DNA of 64,000 bases. It comes from Acidobacteriota bacterium. Lineage in GTDB: Bacteria > Actinomycetota > Actinomycetes > Actinomycetales > Microbacteriaceae. Made by a program: the position numbers and the translations under genes. The stretch lies in contig JABBOD010000002.1 in the NCBI GenBank assembly GCA_019351995.1, forward strand, positions 18,181 to 82,180, written 5' to 3'. The notes beneath the pieces are model-generated. The model was not told the DNA's origin, made no database searches, and was given only the letters and a program-made list of their open reading frames with translations. Positions 29,307 to 38,364 of this stretch are shown one piece after another. Position 1 is the stretch's first letter. Each line of letters opens with the position of its first letter.

Positions 29307-30569
29307 TCTTCCGCCAGCCCGCGAGCTTTCGTCGGCCCGCGAGCTCGGTCTCCGACCGGATGCCGCCAGGCCAATCCCGATCGCCGCCGCAAACTCGATC
29401 GCGGCGACGAGACCGACGGCCAGCGCGTCGGGACCGACCTGCTGGAAACGACCGGGACCGGCGGCCCCGCTCGACACCGCCGAGAGCAAGCCCATCAGGA
29501 GGCCGCCGAACACACCGCCCCCCACCGCGGTGACAACGAGCATCAGTCCGTGCGGGGTGTCGCTGTGCTCCGCACCTCGGTCGAGGGCCCGCACGACGAT
29601 CGGCCGTGTCGCCACGCCCGCGAAGAAGCCGGCGATCACCGGCACGAGGAGTCCCGCAAAGCCGAACGCCAGGTCACCCGTTGGGAGCGCCCCGAGCACG
29701 GGAATCGTCGGGATCGGCCCCAGTGCTGTTCCGAGCGGCGAAACGTGTGACCCCGCTCCGATCGCGAAGCCCGGACCGATGAACCATGACGCCGCCCAGA
29801 TCACCAGGTTCGGCAAGAACGCGAGTTCGCCGGCCGTCAGCGCGAGGCCGCCGATCACCTGGGTGTGCAGCGCCTCGTAGAGGCGGATGATCTGCGCGTA
29901 GTTCACGGCGAGGAGGAGCGAGACGGCGAGCGCGCTGACCAGCAGGACGAGCGCGGTGGCGGCGGCTCCGGCGCGGAGGGCTCCTCCCATGGCCGCGCGC
30001 CAAGGGGGTCGCAGGGTTCCGGTCCACTCCCTCAGGAGGCCGGCATCGGCATCCGACCCGCGTTCGCGCCCTTCGCGCAGCACGCCGAGAAAGAGTCCGA
30101 CGGCGAAGACCAGCGTGGGCAGCAGTGTGCCCTGCCACAGCGAGGGGCGGGCCGCGACATTCAGCGCGGAGAGCGTGACGACGAAGGATGCCGCCGCAAA
30201 CACCACGAGACAACTCAGCTCGGCGAGGGCGCGGTGTCCGGTCTCGGCGACGCGCTCCCCCGCCCGCACACCGAGCAGCAGCGTGAGCATCGCGAAGCCG
30301 AGAAGCGCGATCGTGATCTTGACCGGAAGCCCGGCCCCCGCGATCCCGAGCGACGCGGCGGTCGCCGGATCGAGCGTGAAGGTGACGTCGACCCCGTGAC
30401 CGATGAGCCAGATGTCGGCAGCACCACGCCAGAAGATCGCCCAATCCGGCGCGAAACCGAACTGCGCCGCCCACAGGATGGTCAGCGGCACCAGGGGAAT
30501 CGCCACCCCGATCGCCACCACGAGCAGCGCCTCGAAGGTCGAGAACAGCAGAGTCAGGCGCCGGGTCAT
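29304..30569 (-). CDS. DUF6350 family membrane protein
   Basis: About 421 aa from ATG 30569, which follows a TACAGT -10 box by seven bases and has no clear Shine-Dalgarno (leaderless). Around eight to ten hydrophobic segments, including LVVAIGVAIPLVPLTILWAA, a conserved LPNLVIWAASWFIGPGFAIG region and PTIPVLGALP. This family (related to PerM of mycobacteria) is usually found next to purN/purH in actinobacteria and has been linked to cell division in mycobacteria; here too it precedes purN. The exact role is not deducible. Confidence 0.82.
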   Translation of the reverse strand: MTRRLTLLFSTFEALLVVAIGVAIPLVPLTILWAAQFGFAPDWAIFWRGAADIWLIGHGVDVTFTLDPATAASLGIAGAGLPVKITIALLGFAMLTLLLGVRAGERVAETGHRALAELSCLVVFAAASFVVTLSALNVAARPSLWQGTLLPTLVFAVGLFLGVLREGRERGSDADAGLLREWTGTLRPPWRAAMGGALRAGAAATALVLLVSALAVSLLLAVNYAQIIRLYEALHTQVIGGLALTAGELAFLPNLVIWAASWFIGPGFAIGAGSHVSPLGTALGPIPTIPVLGALPTGDLAFGFAGLLVPVIAGFFAGVATRPIVVRALDRGAEHSDTPHGLMLVVTAVGGGVFGGLLMGLLSAVSSGAAGPGRFQQVGPDALAVGLVAAIEFAAAIGIGLAASGRRPSSRADESSRAGGR

Positions 30570-30576
30570 CGGGATG

Positions 30577-30582
30577 ACTGTA
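30577..30582 (-). promoter_or_regulatory. -10 box of the DUF6350 gene
   Basis: TACAGT seven bases before ATG 30569. Confidence 0.5.
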
Positions 30583-30665
30583 CCGGCGGCGTGCACGGGT
30601 GCCGGGGCGGCGTTCCGGGCGTCGACGAATCCGGCGCGCGGACGCGCGGGCGCAGGCGACCCCGC

Positions 30666-30671
30666 TAGCGT
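30666..30671 (+). promoter_or_regulatory. -10 box of a leaderless pta promoter
   Basis: TAGCGT six bases before GTG 30678; divergent from the DUF6350 promoter 84 bp away. Confidence 0.55.
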
Positions 30672-30677
30672 GAACAT

Positions 30678-32777
30678 GTGACAACACGCATCTACCTCGG
30701 CTCGGCCGAAGGGCGGACCGGCAAGTCGACGATCGCCGTCGGACTGATCGAGACGTTGCGCCGCAGCGTGGAACGGGTCGGGGTCTTTCGTCCGATCGCC
30801 CGCTCAACGACGGAGTCCGATTACGTGCTCGAGATGCTCCTCGACCACGCGACGGCGCCGCTCGACCAGGCGGAATGCGTCGGCACCGACTACGAGTCCG
30901 TTCATGACAACCCGGATGCCGCACTCGCCCTGATCCTGGACCGCTTCGCCGCGATCGAGGGACGCTGCGACGCGGTGCTCATTCTCGGCTCGGACTACAC
31001 CGACGTCGGCACCCCCACCGAGCTCGCCGACAACGCGAGGATCGCGGCCGCACTCGCGGCGCCCGTGCTGCTGGTGCTCGGGGGCCGGCGCGCCGACGGG
31101 AACGGAGCCCGTACCGCCGCCGAAATCGCGGAGGTCGCCGCGGTCGCGGTCGGCGAACTGCGGGCCGAGCATGCCGAGGTGGTCGCTCTCGTGGTGAACC
31201 GGGCCGACCCTGAGCACCTCGATGACATCGCCAGCGCGGTCACGGCCGGCAGCGGGAGCTCGTCGCTTCCCGCCTGGGCCGTCCCCGAGGATCCGCAGCT
31301 GGTGGCGCCGCTGCTCGGCTCGGTGTTCGCCAGCGCGCACGCCGAGTTGCTCATGGGCGACCCCGAGTTGCTCGAACGACCGGTGCTGGGCACGGTGGTC
31401 GCCGGAATGACGCTCGAGAATGTGCTCCCTCGCCTGCTGGAGGGTTCCGTGGTGGTCGTGCCCGGAGACCGTTCGGACGTGCTGATCGGCACGCTGGTCG
31501 CACACGCGTCGACGACCTTCCCGAGCGTGGCGGGGATCCTGCTCAACGGGGGGTTCCCGATCGCGCCGTCCATCCAGCGACTGCTCGACGGCCTGACTCC
31601 GGCACTCCCCATCGGTCGGACCTCGCTCGGCACCTTCGACACCGCGATCGCCGTCACCCAGACCCGCAGTCGCCTGGCCGCGGATTCCCCCCAGAAGTAC
31701 GAGCTCGCGCTCGCGCTCTTCGAACGCCATGTCGACGGCGAGGAGCTGGTCAGGCTCCTGAGCCTTCCCGCCACGCGCGCGATGACCCCGCTGCGTTTCG
31801 AGCACGAACTGCTGGAGCGCGCGCGCCAAGGCCGCCGCCATATCGTGCTGCCGGAAGGCGACGACGACCGCATCCTGCGCGCGGCCGCCATCGTCGCGCA
31901 GCGCGACATCGCCCGGCTGACCATTCTGGGCGAGGAGATCACGGTTCGCGCCCGGGCGGCCGAGCTCGGACTCGACCTGTCAGGGGTCACCGTGCTGTCG
32001 CCGCGTGATCCCGAACTGCACGCGCGCTTCGCCGCCGAATACCTGGAACTCCGCGCCGCCAAAGGCATCTCGGCACAGCTCGCCGCTGACACCGTCACCG
32101 ACGTCAGCTATTTCGGCACGATGATGGTGCACGACGGCCTGGCCGACGGGATGGTGTCGGGGGCCGTCCACACGACGGCGCACACCATCCGTCCCGCTTT
32201 TGAGATCGTGAAGACCTCCCCCGGGGTGAAGGTCGTCTCCAGCATCTTCTTGATGGCACTGGCCGATCGCGTGCTGGTCTACGGCGACTGCGCGGTCATC
32301 CCGGAACCGACCGTCGAACAACTCGCCGACATCGCCATCTCGTCCGCCGCCACCGCTCGGCAGTTCGGCATCGAGCCGCGCGTCGCGATGCTCAGCTATT
32401 CGACCGGCGACTCGGGCAGCGGGAGCGAGGTGGAGCGGGTCCGTGCGGCGACGGCGCTGGTCCACGAACGGGCACCCGAACTGATGGTGGCCGGGCCGAT
32501 CCAGTACGACGCGGCCGCCGACCCGACCGTCGGGGCGGCGAAGATGCCCGGCTCGGAGGTCGCCGGCCGCGCGACGGTGTTCATCTTCCCCGACCTCAAC
32601 ACCGGCAACAACACCTACAAGGCGGTGCAACGCAGTTCGGGTGCGCTCGCAATCGGGCCGGTGCTCCAGGGGCTCGCGAAGCCGATCAACGATCTGTCGC
32701 GGGGTGCTCTGGTTCGGGACATCGTCAACACCATCGCGATCACCGCGATCCAGGCGCAGGGCGGCGTCGCACCGTGA
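30678..32777 (+). CDS. pta: Phosphate acetyltransferase (long form with N-terminal P-loop domain)
   Basis: 699 aa, the long Pta form. Residues about 1-220 are a P-loop NTPase domain (YLGSAEGRTGKSTIAVGL), then a DRTGG domain (about 230-340), then the catalytic phosphotransacetylase domain (about 380-699) with HIVLPEGDDDRILRAA, GMVSGAVHTTAHTIRPAF, PEPTVEQLADIA and GRATVFIFPDLNTGNNTYK. It interconverts acetyl-phosphate and acetyl-CoA. The stop overlaps the ackA start (GTGA), so the pair is translated together. With phosphoketolase in this window it can drain acetyl-phosphate into acetyl-CoA. Confidence 0.97.
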   Translation: MTTRIYLGSAEGRTGKSTIAVGLIETLRRSVERVGVFRPIARSTTESDYVLEMLLDHATAPLDQAECVGTDYESVHDNPDAALALILDRFAAIEGRCDAVLILGSDYTDVGTPTELADNARIAAALAAPVLLVLGGRRADGNGARTAAEIAEVAAVAVGELRAEHAEVVALVVNRADPEHLDDIASAVTAGSGSSSLPAWAVPEDPQLVAPLLGSVFASAHAELLMGDPELLERPVLGTVVAGMTLENVLPRLLEGSVVVVPGDRSDVLIGTLVAHASTTFPSVAGILLNGGFPIAPSIQRLLDGLTPALPIGRTSLGTFDTAIAVTQTRSRLAADSPQKYELALALFERHVDGEELVRLLSLPATRAMTPLRFEHELLERARQGRRHIVLPEGDDDRILRAAAIVAQRDIARLTILGEEITVRARAAELGLDLSGVTVLSPRDPELHARFAAEYLELRAAKGISAQLAADTVTDVSYFGTMMVHDGLADGMVSGAVHTTAHTIRPAFEIVKTSPGVKVVSSIFLMALADRVLVYGDCAVIPEPTVEQLADIAISSAATARQFGIEPRVAMLSYSTGDSGSGSEVERVRAATALVHERAPELMVAGPIQYDAAADPTVGAAKMPGSEVAGRATVFIFPDLNTGNNTYKAVQRSSGALAIGPVLQGLAKPINDLSRGALVRDIVNTIAITAIQAQGGVAP

Positions 32778-33913
32778 ACGCGGATGTCCGGTCCGTCTTC
32801 GTGCTGAATGCGGGATCGTCCTCGATCAAGTACCGCGTCGTCGACCCCGTCGACGGTGCCGCGCTCGCCAGCGGTTCGCTCGACCGGATCGGCGAGCCCG
32901 GCTCGTCGACCGCCGACCACGCGCAGGCACTCGTCGAGATCCGCACACGACTGGCCGGCATCCCGATCGACGCGGTCGGTCACCGTATCGTGCACGGTGG
33001 CCGCCTCTTCACCACTCCGGTGCTGATCGACGACGAGGTGGAGCGCGGGATCGAGAGTCTGGCACCGCTCGCGCCGCTGCACAATCCACCCGGGCTGCTG
33101 GGCATCCGGGGCGCCCGTGCGCTGTTGCCCGATGTCCCGCAGGTGGCGGTGTTCGACACGGCATTCCACGCGACGATGCCGGCGGAAGCCTCCACCTACG
33201 CGATCGATCGCGAGCTGGCGGGCCGCCTGGGGATCCGGCGCTATGGATTTCACGGCACCTCCTACCGTTACGTCTCGGCCCGCGCTGCCGCCCACCTCGC
33301 TCGGCCGCTCGACGAGCTGAAGATGATCGTGCTGCACCTGGGCAACGGTGCGTCAGCGGCGGCGATCCTCGGTGGGCGCTCGATCGACACGTCGATGGGC
33401 CTGACCCCGCTCGAAGGGCTCGTGATGGGCACGCGTTCCGGCGATCTCGACCCGGCGATCCTTCCGTACCTCAACCGGGTTGCCGGGATGTCCTTTGCCG
33501 ACGTCGACGAGTTGCTCAATCGGCGCAGTGGGCTGCTCGGCCTTGGCGGAACCTCCGATATGCGCGCGACATCGGCAGCAGCGGAGGGCTCGGGGCCGGA
33601 GTCGGATGCCGCGGCTCTGGCGATCGACGTCTACGTTCACCGACTGCGGCACTACATCGGCGCATACATGGCCCAGCTCGGCGGTCTCGATGCTCTCGTC
33701 TTCACCGGAGGCGTCGGCGAGAACAGCCCGCTCATCCGCGAGCGCGCCGTGGACCGCTTGGGCTTTCTGGGCATCGAAGTCGATCGGGATGCCAACGCGA
33801 ACGGTTCCGGCGAACGCACCATCTCCGCACCGGGTTCGGCGGTCGCCGTGCTCGTCATCCCGACCGATGAGGAGCTGGAGATCGCGCGGCAGACCGCGTC
33901 GCTGCTGCACTGA
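32774..33913 (+). CDS. ackA: Acetate kinase
   Basis: 379 aa, slightly shorter than the usual 400. It makes ATP and acetate from acetyl-phosphate. Signatures: VFVLNAGSSSIKYRV, AVGHRIVHGG, VAVFDTAFHATMP, YGFHGTSYRYVSA, HLGNGASAAAI, DTSMGLTPLEGLVMGTRSGD and FTGGVGENSPLIRE. GTG start overlapping the pta stop by 4 bp. Confidence 0.97.
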   Translation: MNADVRSVFVLNAGSSSIKYRVVDPVDGAALASGSLDRIGEPGSSTADHAQALVEIRTRLAGIPIDAVGHRIVHGGRLFTTPVLIDDEVERGIESLAPLAPLHNPPGLLGIRGARALLPDVPQVAVFDTAFHATMPAEASTYAIDRELAGRLGIRRYGFHGTSYRYVSARAAAHLARPLDELKMIVLHLGNGASAAAILGGRSIDTSMGLTPLEGLVMGTRSGDLDPAILPYLNRVAGMSFADVDELLNRRSGLLGLGGTSDMRATSAAAEGSGPESDAAALAIDVYVHRLRHYIGAYMAQLGGLDALVFTGGVGENSPLIRERAVDRLGFLGIEVDRDANANGSGERTISAPGSAVAVLVIPTDEELEIARQTASLLH

Positions 33914-33961
33914 TTGCCCGCCGCGGGACCTTTGCCTCTCCTCGCCGGATCGCCGAGTCCC

Positions 33962-33967
33962 TACGGT
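33962..33967 (+). promoter_or_regulatory. -10 box of the P1B ATPase gene
   Basis: TACGGT six bases before ATG 33974, 49 bp after the ackA stop. Confidence 0.5.
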
Positions 33968-33973
33968 CGGGGA

Positions 33974-35812
33974 ATGCGCGCTGTGCTCCTGTCGATCGGC
34001 CGTCGCGTGCGACGCTTCCCCTCCGTCTCCGCCACGGTCGGGGTGGGTCTGGTGGCCCTCATCATGACGGCAGCGGGCCTGGGCGAAGTCGCTCGCATCG
34101 GGGTGACGGTCTTCGTCATCGGGATCGCCGCGCTGCAGTTGTGGCAGATGGTGCGCCAGTTCCGCGGCGGGCATTGGGGTCTCGACGTGCTGTCCGTGCT
34201 CGCGATCGCCAGCACGGTGGCCGTCGGCGAATACTGGGCCGCCCTGGTGGTCGCCTTGATGATCACCGGCGGAGGCGCGCTGGAGAGCTACGCGAGCGCC
34301 CGTGCCCGCAGCCAGATGGATGCGCTGATGCAGCGGACGCCGCGCGTCGCGCACCGCGTCGATGACTCCGGAACGGTCTCCGACATCGAGGTCGACGCCG
34401 TCATGGTCGGCGATGTGCTCCTCGTCAAGCCGGGTGAGATGGTGCCGGTCGACGGCGAGCTGATCGACGGACCCGCCGAGTTCGATCAGTCATCGATCAC
34501 CGGAGAGAGCCTTCCCGTCGAGCTCACGACGGGGGCGACTGCACCCAGCGGCTCCGTCAATGGCGACCGCGCCATCCGCCTCCGCGCCGTCTCCATCGCG
34601 GGCGACAGCCAATACCAGTTGATCGTCGCGCTCGTTGCGGATGCCGCGAGCACCAAGGCTCGCTTCGTGCGCATCGCGGATCGGGTCTCCATCCCTTTCA
34701 CCGGTGTCGCGCTGGGACTGGCCGCGCTCGGCTGGGCGCTCAGCGGCGATCCGGTGCGCGCGGCGGAGGTGCTGGTGGCGGCAACACCCTGTCCGCTGCT
34801 GATCGCCGCGCCGGTGGCGTTCGTCGCAGGAATGGGCAACGCGGCGCGCAACGGCGTCATCATCAAGAGCGGCGACAGCCTGGAGGCACTTGCCCATCCC
34901 CGCACGGTCACCTTCGACAAGACCGGCACGCTGACCGGCGGAGCTCCTCGTGTCGAACGGATCGATCCCGTGGCAGGGACCACCGTCGCACAGGTGCTCT
35001 CGCTTGCCGCGGGGGCCGAGGCTCTGTCGCCGCACGTGCTGGCGCGCGCCGTGGTGGATGCGGCCGCCGAGGCCGGAATCGCGGGCGATGATCTGACCGA
35101 AGTCCGCGAACAGCCCGGTGCCGGAGTCCTTGCCGACCGAGCCGGGGAGGCCGTCCGCGTCGGGAAGCCGGCCTTCGTGCTCGACGGTCGGCAGGATCCA
35201 TTCCCCCTGCTTCCCCTGGGAGACACCGCCATCGCGGTGTCCCTCGCGGGCATCATCATCGGTCGCATCGTGCTCCGCGATCAGATTCGACCGGAGGCAC
35301 GTGGGGTGGTTGCTGGGCTTCGCGCGCTCGGTGTCCCGCGAATTGCGATGCTCACCGGCGATGCGGAACGAACGGCGTTTCACGTCGCCGAACAGCTGGG
35401 GATCGACGAGGTGCACGCCGATCTGCTGCCGGCGGACAAGGTGCGCATCGTCGCGGCCGCCCCGGAGCGCCCGGTCGTGATGGTGGGTGACGGGGTGAAC
35501 GACGCGCCCGTGCTCGCGGCGGCCGACGTCGGCGTCGCGATGGGCGCGCGCGGCGCGACCGCCGCCAGCGAGAGCGCCGACGTGGTCATCTTGCTCGATA
35601 ACCTCGACCGGCTCGACGTGGCGATCGCCATCGCGCGGCGCACCATGCGCATCGCGACGCAGAGCATCTGGATCGGGATCGGCCTGAGCCTCGCCCTCAT
35701 GCTCGCCGCGACCACCGGGGTCGTGCCCGCCATCGTCGGCGCCCTCGCGCAAGAGGTCATCGACGTGGTCACCATCCTGAACGGCCTGCGCGCCATGAGG
35801 AACCCCCGCTAG
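33974..35812 (+). CDS. Heavy-metal translocating P1B-type ATPase lacking an N-terminal metal-binding domain
   Basis: 612 aa. It has the P1B core: FDQSSITGESLPVEL, the membrane metal motif TPCPLLIAAP (TPC in place of CPC), FDKTGTLTGG phosphorylation site, MLTGDAERTAFHVA and VMVGDGVNDAPVLA. No cysteine-rich or ferredoxin-like metal-binding domain precedes the first membrane segments. The P1B HP motif appears as SPHVLARAV, with Val instead of Pro. These variations put it outside classic Cu or Zn/Cd exporters; substrate unknown. It ends convergent with mgtA in a shared CTAG. Confidence 0.88.
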   Translation: MRAVLLSIGRRVRRFPSVSATVGVGLVALIMTAAGLGEVARIGVTVFVIGIAALQLWQMVRQFRGGHWGLDVLSVLAIASTVAVGEYWAALVVALMITGGGALESYASARARSQMDALMQRTPRVAHRVDDSGTVSDIEVDAVMVGDVLLVKPGEMVPVDGELIDGPAEFDQSSITGESLPVELTTGATAPSGSVNGDRAIRLRAVSIAGDSQYQLIVALVADAASTKARFVRIADRVSIPFTGVALGLAALGWALSGDPVRAAEVLVAATPCPLLIAAPVAFVAGMGNAARNGVIIKSGDSLEALAHPRTVTFDKTGTLTGGAPRVERIDPVAGTTVAQVLSLAAGAEALSPHVLARAVVDAAAEAGIAGDDLTEVREQPGAGVLADRAGEAVRVGKPAFVLDGRQDPFPLLPLGDTAIAVSLAGIIIGRIVLRDQIRPEARGVVAGLRALGVPRIAMLTGDAERTAFHVAEQLGIDEVHADLLPADKVRIVAAAPERPVVMVGDGVNDAPVLAAADVGVAMGARGATAASESADVVILLDNLDRLDVAIAIARRTMRIATQSIWIGIGLSLALMLAATTGVVPAIVGALAQEVIDVVTILNGLRAMRNPR

Positions 35813-38364
35813 AGCTGGTGCGCCATCCGTGGACGGAAGAACCACCGCTTGGCGACGTCGATCACGATCACGTAGCCGACGATGATCCCGAGCAGCGCCA
35901 GCAGGGTGCTTGGCGCGGGTGCGGTGAACCCGAACAGGGCGCCGATCGGAGTGAAGGGGACGATCCATCCCGCGACGATCGATGCGATCACCGCGACCGA
36001 GAGCACCCACTTCGGGCGGCTGCGGACGAAGGGAAAGCGGCGGGTACGGATCACGAAGACGACGAGCCCCTGGGTCGCAAGGGATTCCACGAACCAGCCC
36101 GTCTGGAAGGTGGATGCCGACGAGTCGATGCCCAGGAGAACGGCAAAGGTGATGAAGTCGAACAGCGAACTCAGCACACCGAAAACCAGCATGTACCGAC
36201 GGATCAGTCCGAGATCCCAGTGCGACGGTCTGCGCGTCAGCTCGTGATCGACGTGGTCGGTGGAGATCGCGAGCTGGCTGGAGTCGTAGAGCAGATTGTT
36301 GAGCAGCACCTGCGTCGGCAGCATCGGCAGGAACGGAAGAAACGCCGACGCAGCCGAGGCGCTGAGCATGTTGCCGAAGTTGGCCGATGTCCCCATCAGC
36401 AGGTACTTCATGGTGTTCTGGAAGATCCGTCGCCCCTCCTCGACACCGTCGGCCACCACATCCAGGCTCTTATCGAGCAGCACGATATCGGCTGCATCAC
36501 GAGCCACGTCGGTGGCGGTCACCACCGAGATTCCCGCATCAGCGGCGTGCAGGGCGAGCGCATCGTTGACGCCATCGCCGAGGAAGGCAACGGTGTCCCC
36601 GCGCGCGCGAAGGACCCGCACGAGCCGCTCCTTCTGCTTGGGCAGCACTCGAGCCACGATCGCCCAGCCGGTCAGTCGCGCGCGCAGCGCGTCATCGTCG
36701 AGGGTGTCGACGTCCGCGCCGGTGAGCACGGTGTCCACCCGGTGCCCGAGCTCCGCGGCGAGGCGCGCGGCGACCAGCGGGTGATCGCCGGTGGCGATGA
36801 CCACTTGGATGCCAAGGCCGGCCAGGCGCTCCATCGCCGCTCCGGCATCCGCTCGCAGGGGATCCGCGAAGACCAGGAGTCCGAGGAACTCGAGCCCCGC
36901 CTCGTCGGCTGCCACGACCGTGTCGCTGGTGTCGGATGAGGCCGACATCGGCCGGCGCGCGACGGCGACGACCCGGCCGCCTGCCATCAACTGCTGCTCG
37001 ACCACGGCCCGCGCGTCGCCGACCCCGGTGGTGCAGCGCGCCAGCACCGCCTCCGGCGTCCCCTTGACCACCAGCCAGCGCATGCCGCCCGCGAGTTCGA
37101 CGAGCGACGACGAGAGGGTGCGCTCGTGGTCGAACGGCAGGCCGGAGACCGGCGTCGCCGCGGGAGTCCCCGGCGGCGCGGGCAGAGCGAGCAGCGCCTC
37201 ATCGAGCGCGTTGTCGGCGACGGCTCCTTCCCCGCTGGTCGCCACCGCGAGACGGCCCCAGATCGTCGGGAGCGGAGACGAGGCCCCCGTTGCATCGAGC
37301 GAGATGGAAAAGGAGATCTGCCCCTCGGTGAGGGTGCCGGTCTTGTCGGTGATCAGAGTCGTGACGTTGCCGAGGTCCTCGACGCAGACCAGCCGCTTGA
37401 TCAGCACCTTGCGCTTGGCCAGACTCCGAGCTCCCTGCGCCAGCGAACTGGAGACGACGGCCGGCAACAGCTGCGGTGTCACGCCGACGGCGATGGTGAG
37501 GGAGAACAGCAGGGTGTCGATGAGCGGACGGTGCAGGGCGATGCCGGTGATGACGATCGTGGCGACCAGCACGGCAGCAACCCCGAGCAGCAGCCGGCTG
37601 AAGCGTGCAAGCCCGAGCTGGAACGAGGTCTCCGGGAGGCGGGCTGAGAGCTCCTGCCTGCTCGATCCGACGAGAGTTTCGATGCCGGTCGCCACGACGA
37701 GCCCCACACCGGAGCCGGCGGTCACGACCGAGCTGGCGAACGCGAGGCAGCCGGCGTCCGACGCACCGACCTCGGGAGCGACCGGCGCGGCGCTCTTGGG
37801 GCGCGGTGCCGACTCGCCGGTCAACGTGGATTCGTTGCACTGCAGTTCCTCAACCGACAGCAGGCGGATGTCTGCCGGAACCAGAGCCCCCAAGGTGAGA
37901 CGCACGATATCCCCGCGCACCAGGGCCGCGGCATCGATCCGCTTCTCGATCCCCGCGCGGATGACGATCGCCGTCACGGGGATGGTGTCGGCGAGCGCCG
38001 CGGATTCCCGCTCAGCGCGAAACTCGTTGACCGCGCCCAGCCCCACGCTGATCAGCAGGACCACGCCGATGATCGCCGCCTCGGCGGGGTCACCGAGCAG
38101 TGCGGACGCCGCCGCCGTGGCGATCAGCAGCAGCAGCACCGCGTTGCGAAACTGCCGCAGCACCACGGTGACGAAGCGCACGCGATTCGAGCGAGGCGCT
38201 CGGGCCGCGTTCACCGAACGACGAGCCGCTTCGGCCTCATCGAGTCCTCGCAGCGAGGAACCGGCGCGCTCGAGCGCGACATCCACCGTCAGGCTGCCCC
38301 ATGCCCGTGCGACCGGTTCCGATCCGGCCGTGACGGGTGTGGCGGAAGTCGCCGCCGCCGTCAT
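35809..38364 (-). CDS. mgtA: Magnesium-translocating P-type ATPase
   Basis: 851 aa, P3B-type ATPase. It has [10 protein letters not shown] near the N-terminus, [52 protein letters not shown], and the family C-terminus with [19 protein letters not shown] and [12 protein letters not shown]. It imports Mg2+ with ATP hydrolysis. ATG 38364 overlaps the phosphoketolase stop as ATGA, an unexpected operon partner. I saw no Mg-sensing leader because it has no leader of its own. Confidence 0.95.
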   Translation of the reverse strand: MTAAATSATPVTAGSEPVARAWGSLTVDVALERAGSSLRGLDEAEAARRSVNAARAPRSNRVRFVTVVLRQFRNAVLLLLIATAAASALLGDPAEAAIIGVVLLISVGLGAVNEFRAERESAALADTIPVTAIVIRAGIEKRIDAAALVRGDIVRLTLGALVPADIRLLSVEELQCNESTLTGESAPRPKSAAPVAPEVGASDAGCLAFASSVVTAGSGVGLVVATGIETLVGSSRQELSARLPETSFQLGLARFSRLLLGVAAVLVATIVITGIALHRPLIDTLLFSLTIAVGVTPQLLPAVVSSSLAQGARSLAKRKVLIKRLVCVEDLGNVTTLITDKTGTLTEGQISFSISLDATGASSPLPTIWGRLAVATSGEGAVADNALDEALLALPAPPGTPAATPVSGLPFDHERTLSSSLVELAGGMRWLVVKGTPEAVLARCTTGVGDARAVVEQQLMAGGRVVAVARRPMSASSDTSDTVVAADEAGLEFLGLLVFADPLRADAGAAMERLAGLGIQVVIATGDHPLVAARLAAELGHRVDTVLTGADVDTLDDDALRARLTGWAIVARVLPKQKERLVRVLRARGDTVAFLGDGVNDALALHAADAGISVVTATDVARDAADIVLLDKSLDVVADGVEEGRRIFQNTMKYLLMGTSANFGNMLSASAASAFLPFLPMLPTQVLLNNLLYDSSQLAISTDHVDHELTRRPSHWDLGLIRRYMLVFGVLSSLFDFITFAVLLGIDSSASTFQTGWFVESLATQGLVVFVIRTRRFPFVRSRPKWVLSVAVIASIVAGWIVPFTPIGALFGFTAPAPSTLLALLGIIVGYVIVIDVAKRWFFRPRMAHQL

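Noticed and set aside
26592..29750. A plus-strand open frame of more than 1000 codons across purH and purN
   Set aside because: It is antisense to two clearly conserved purine genes, has Arg/Gly/Asp-rich composition typical of GC-rich antisense frames and no domain.
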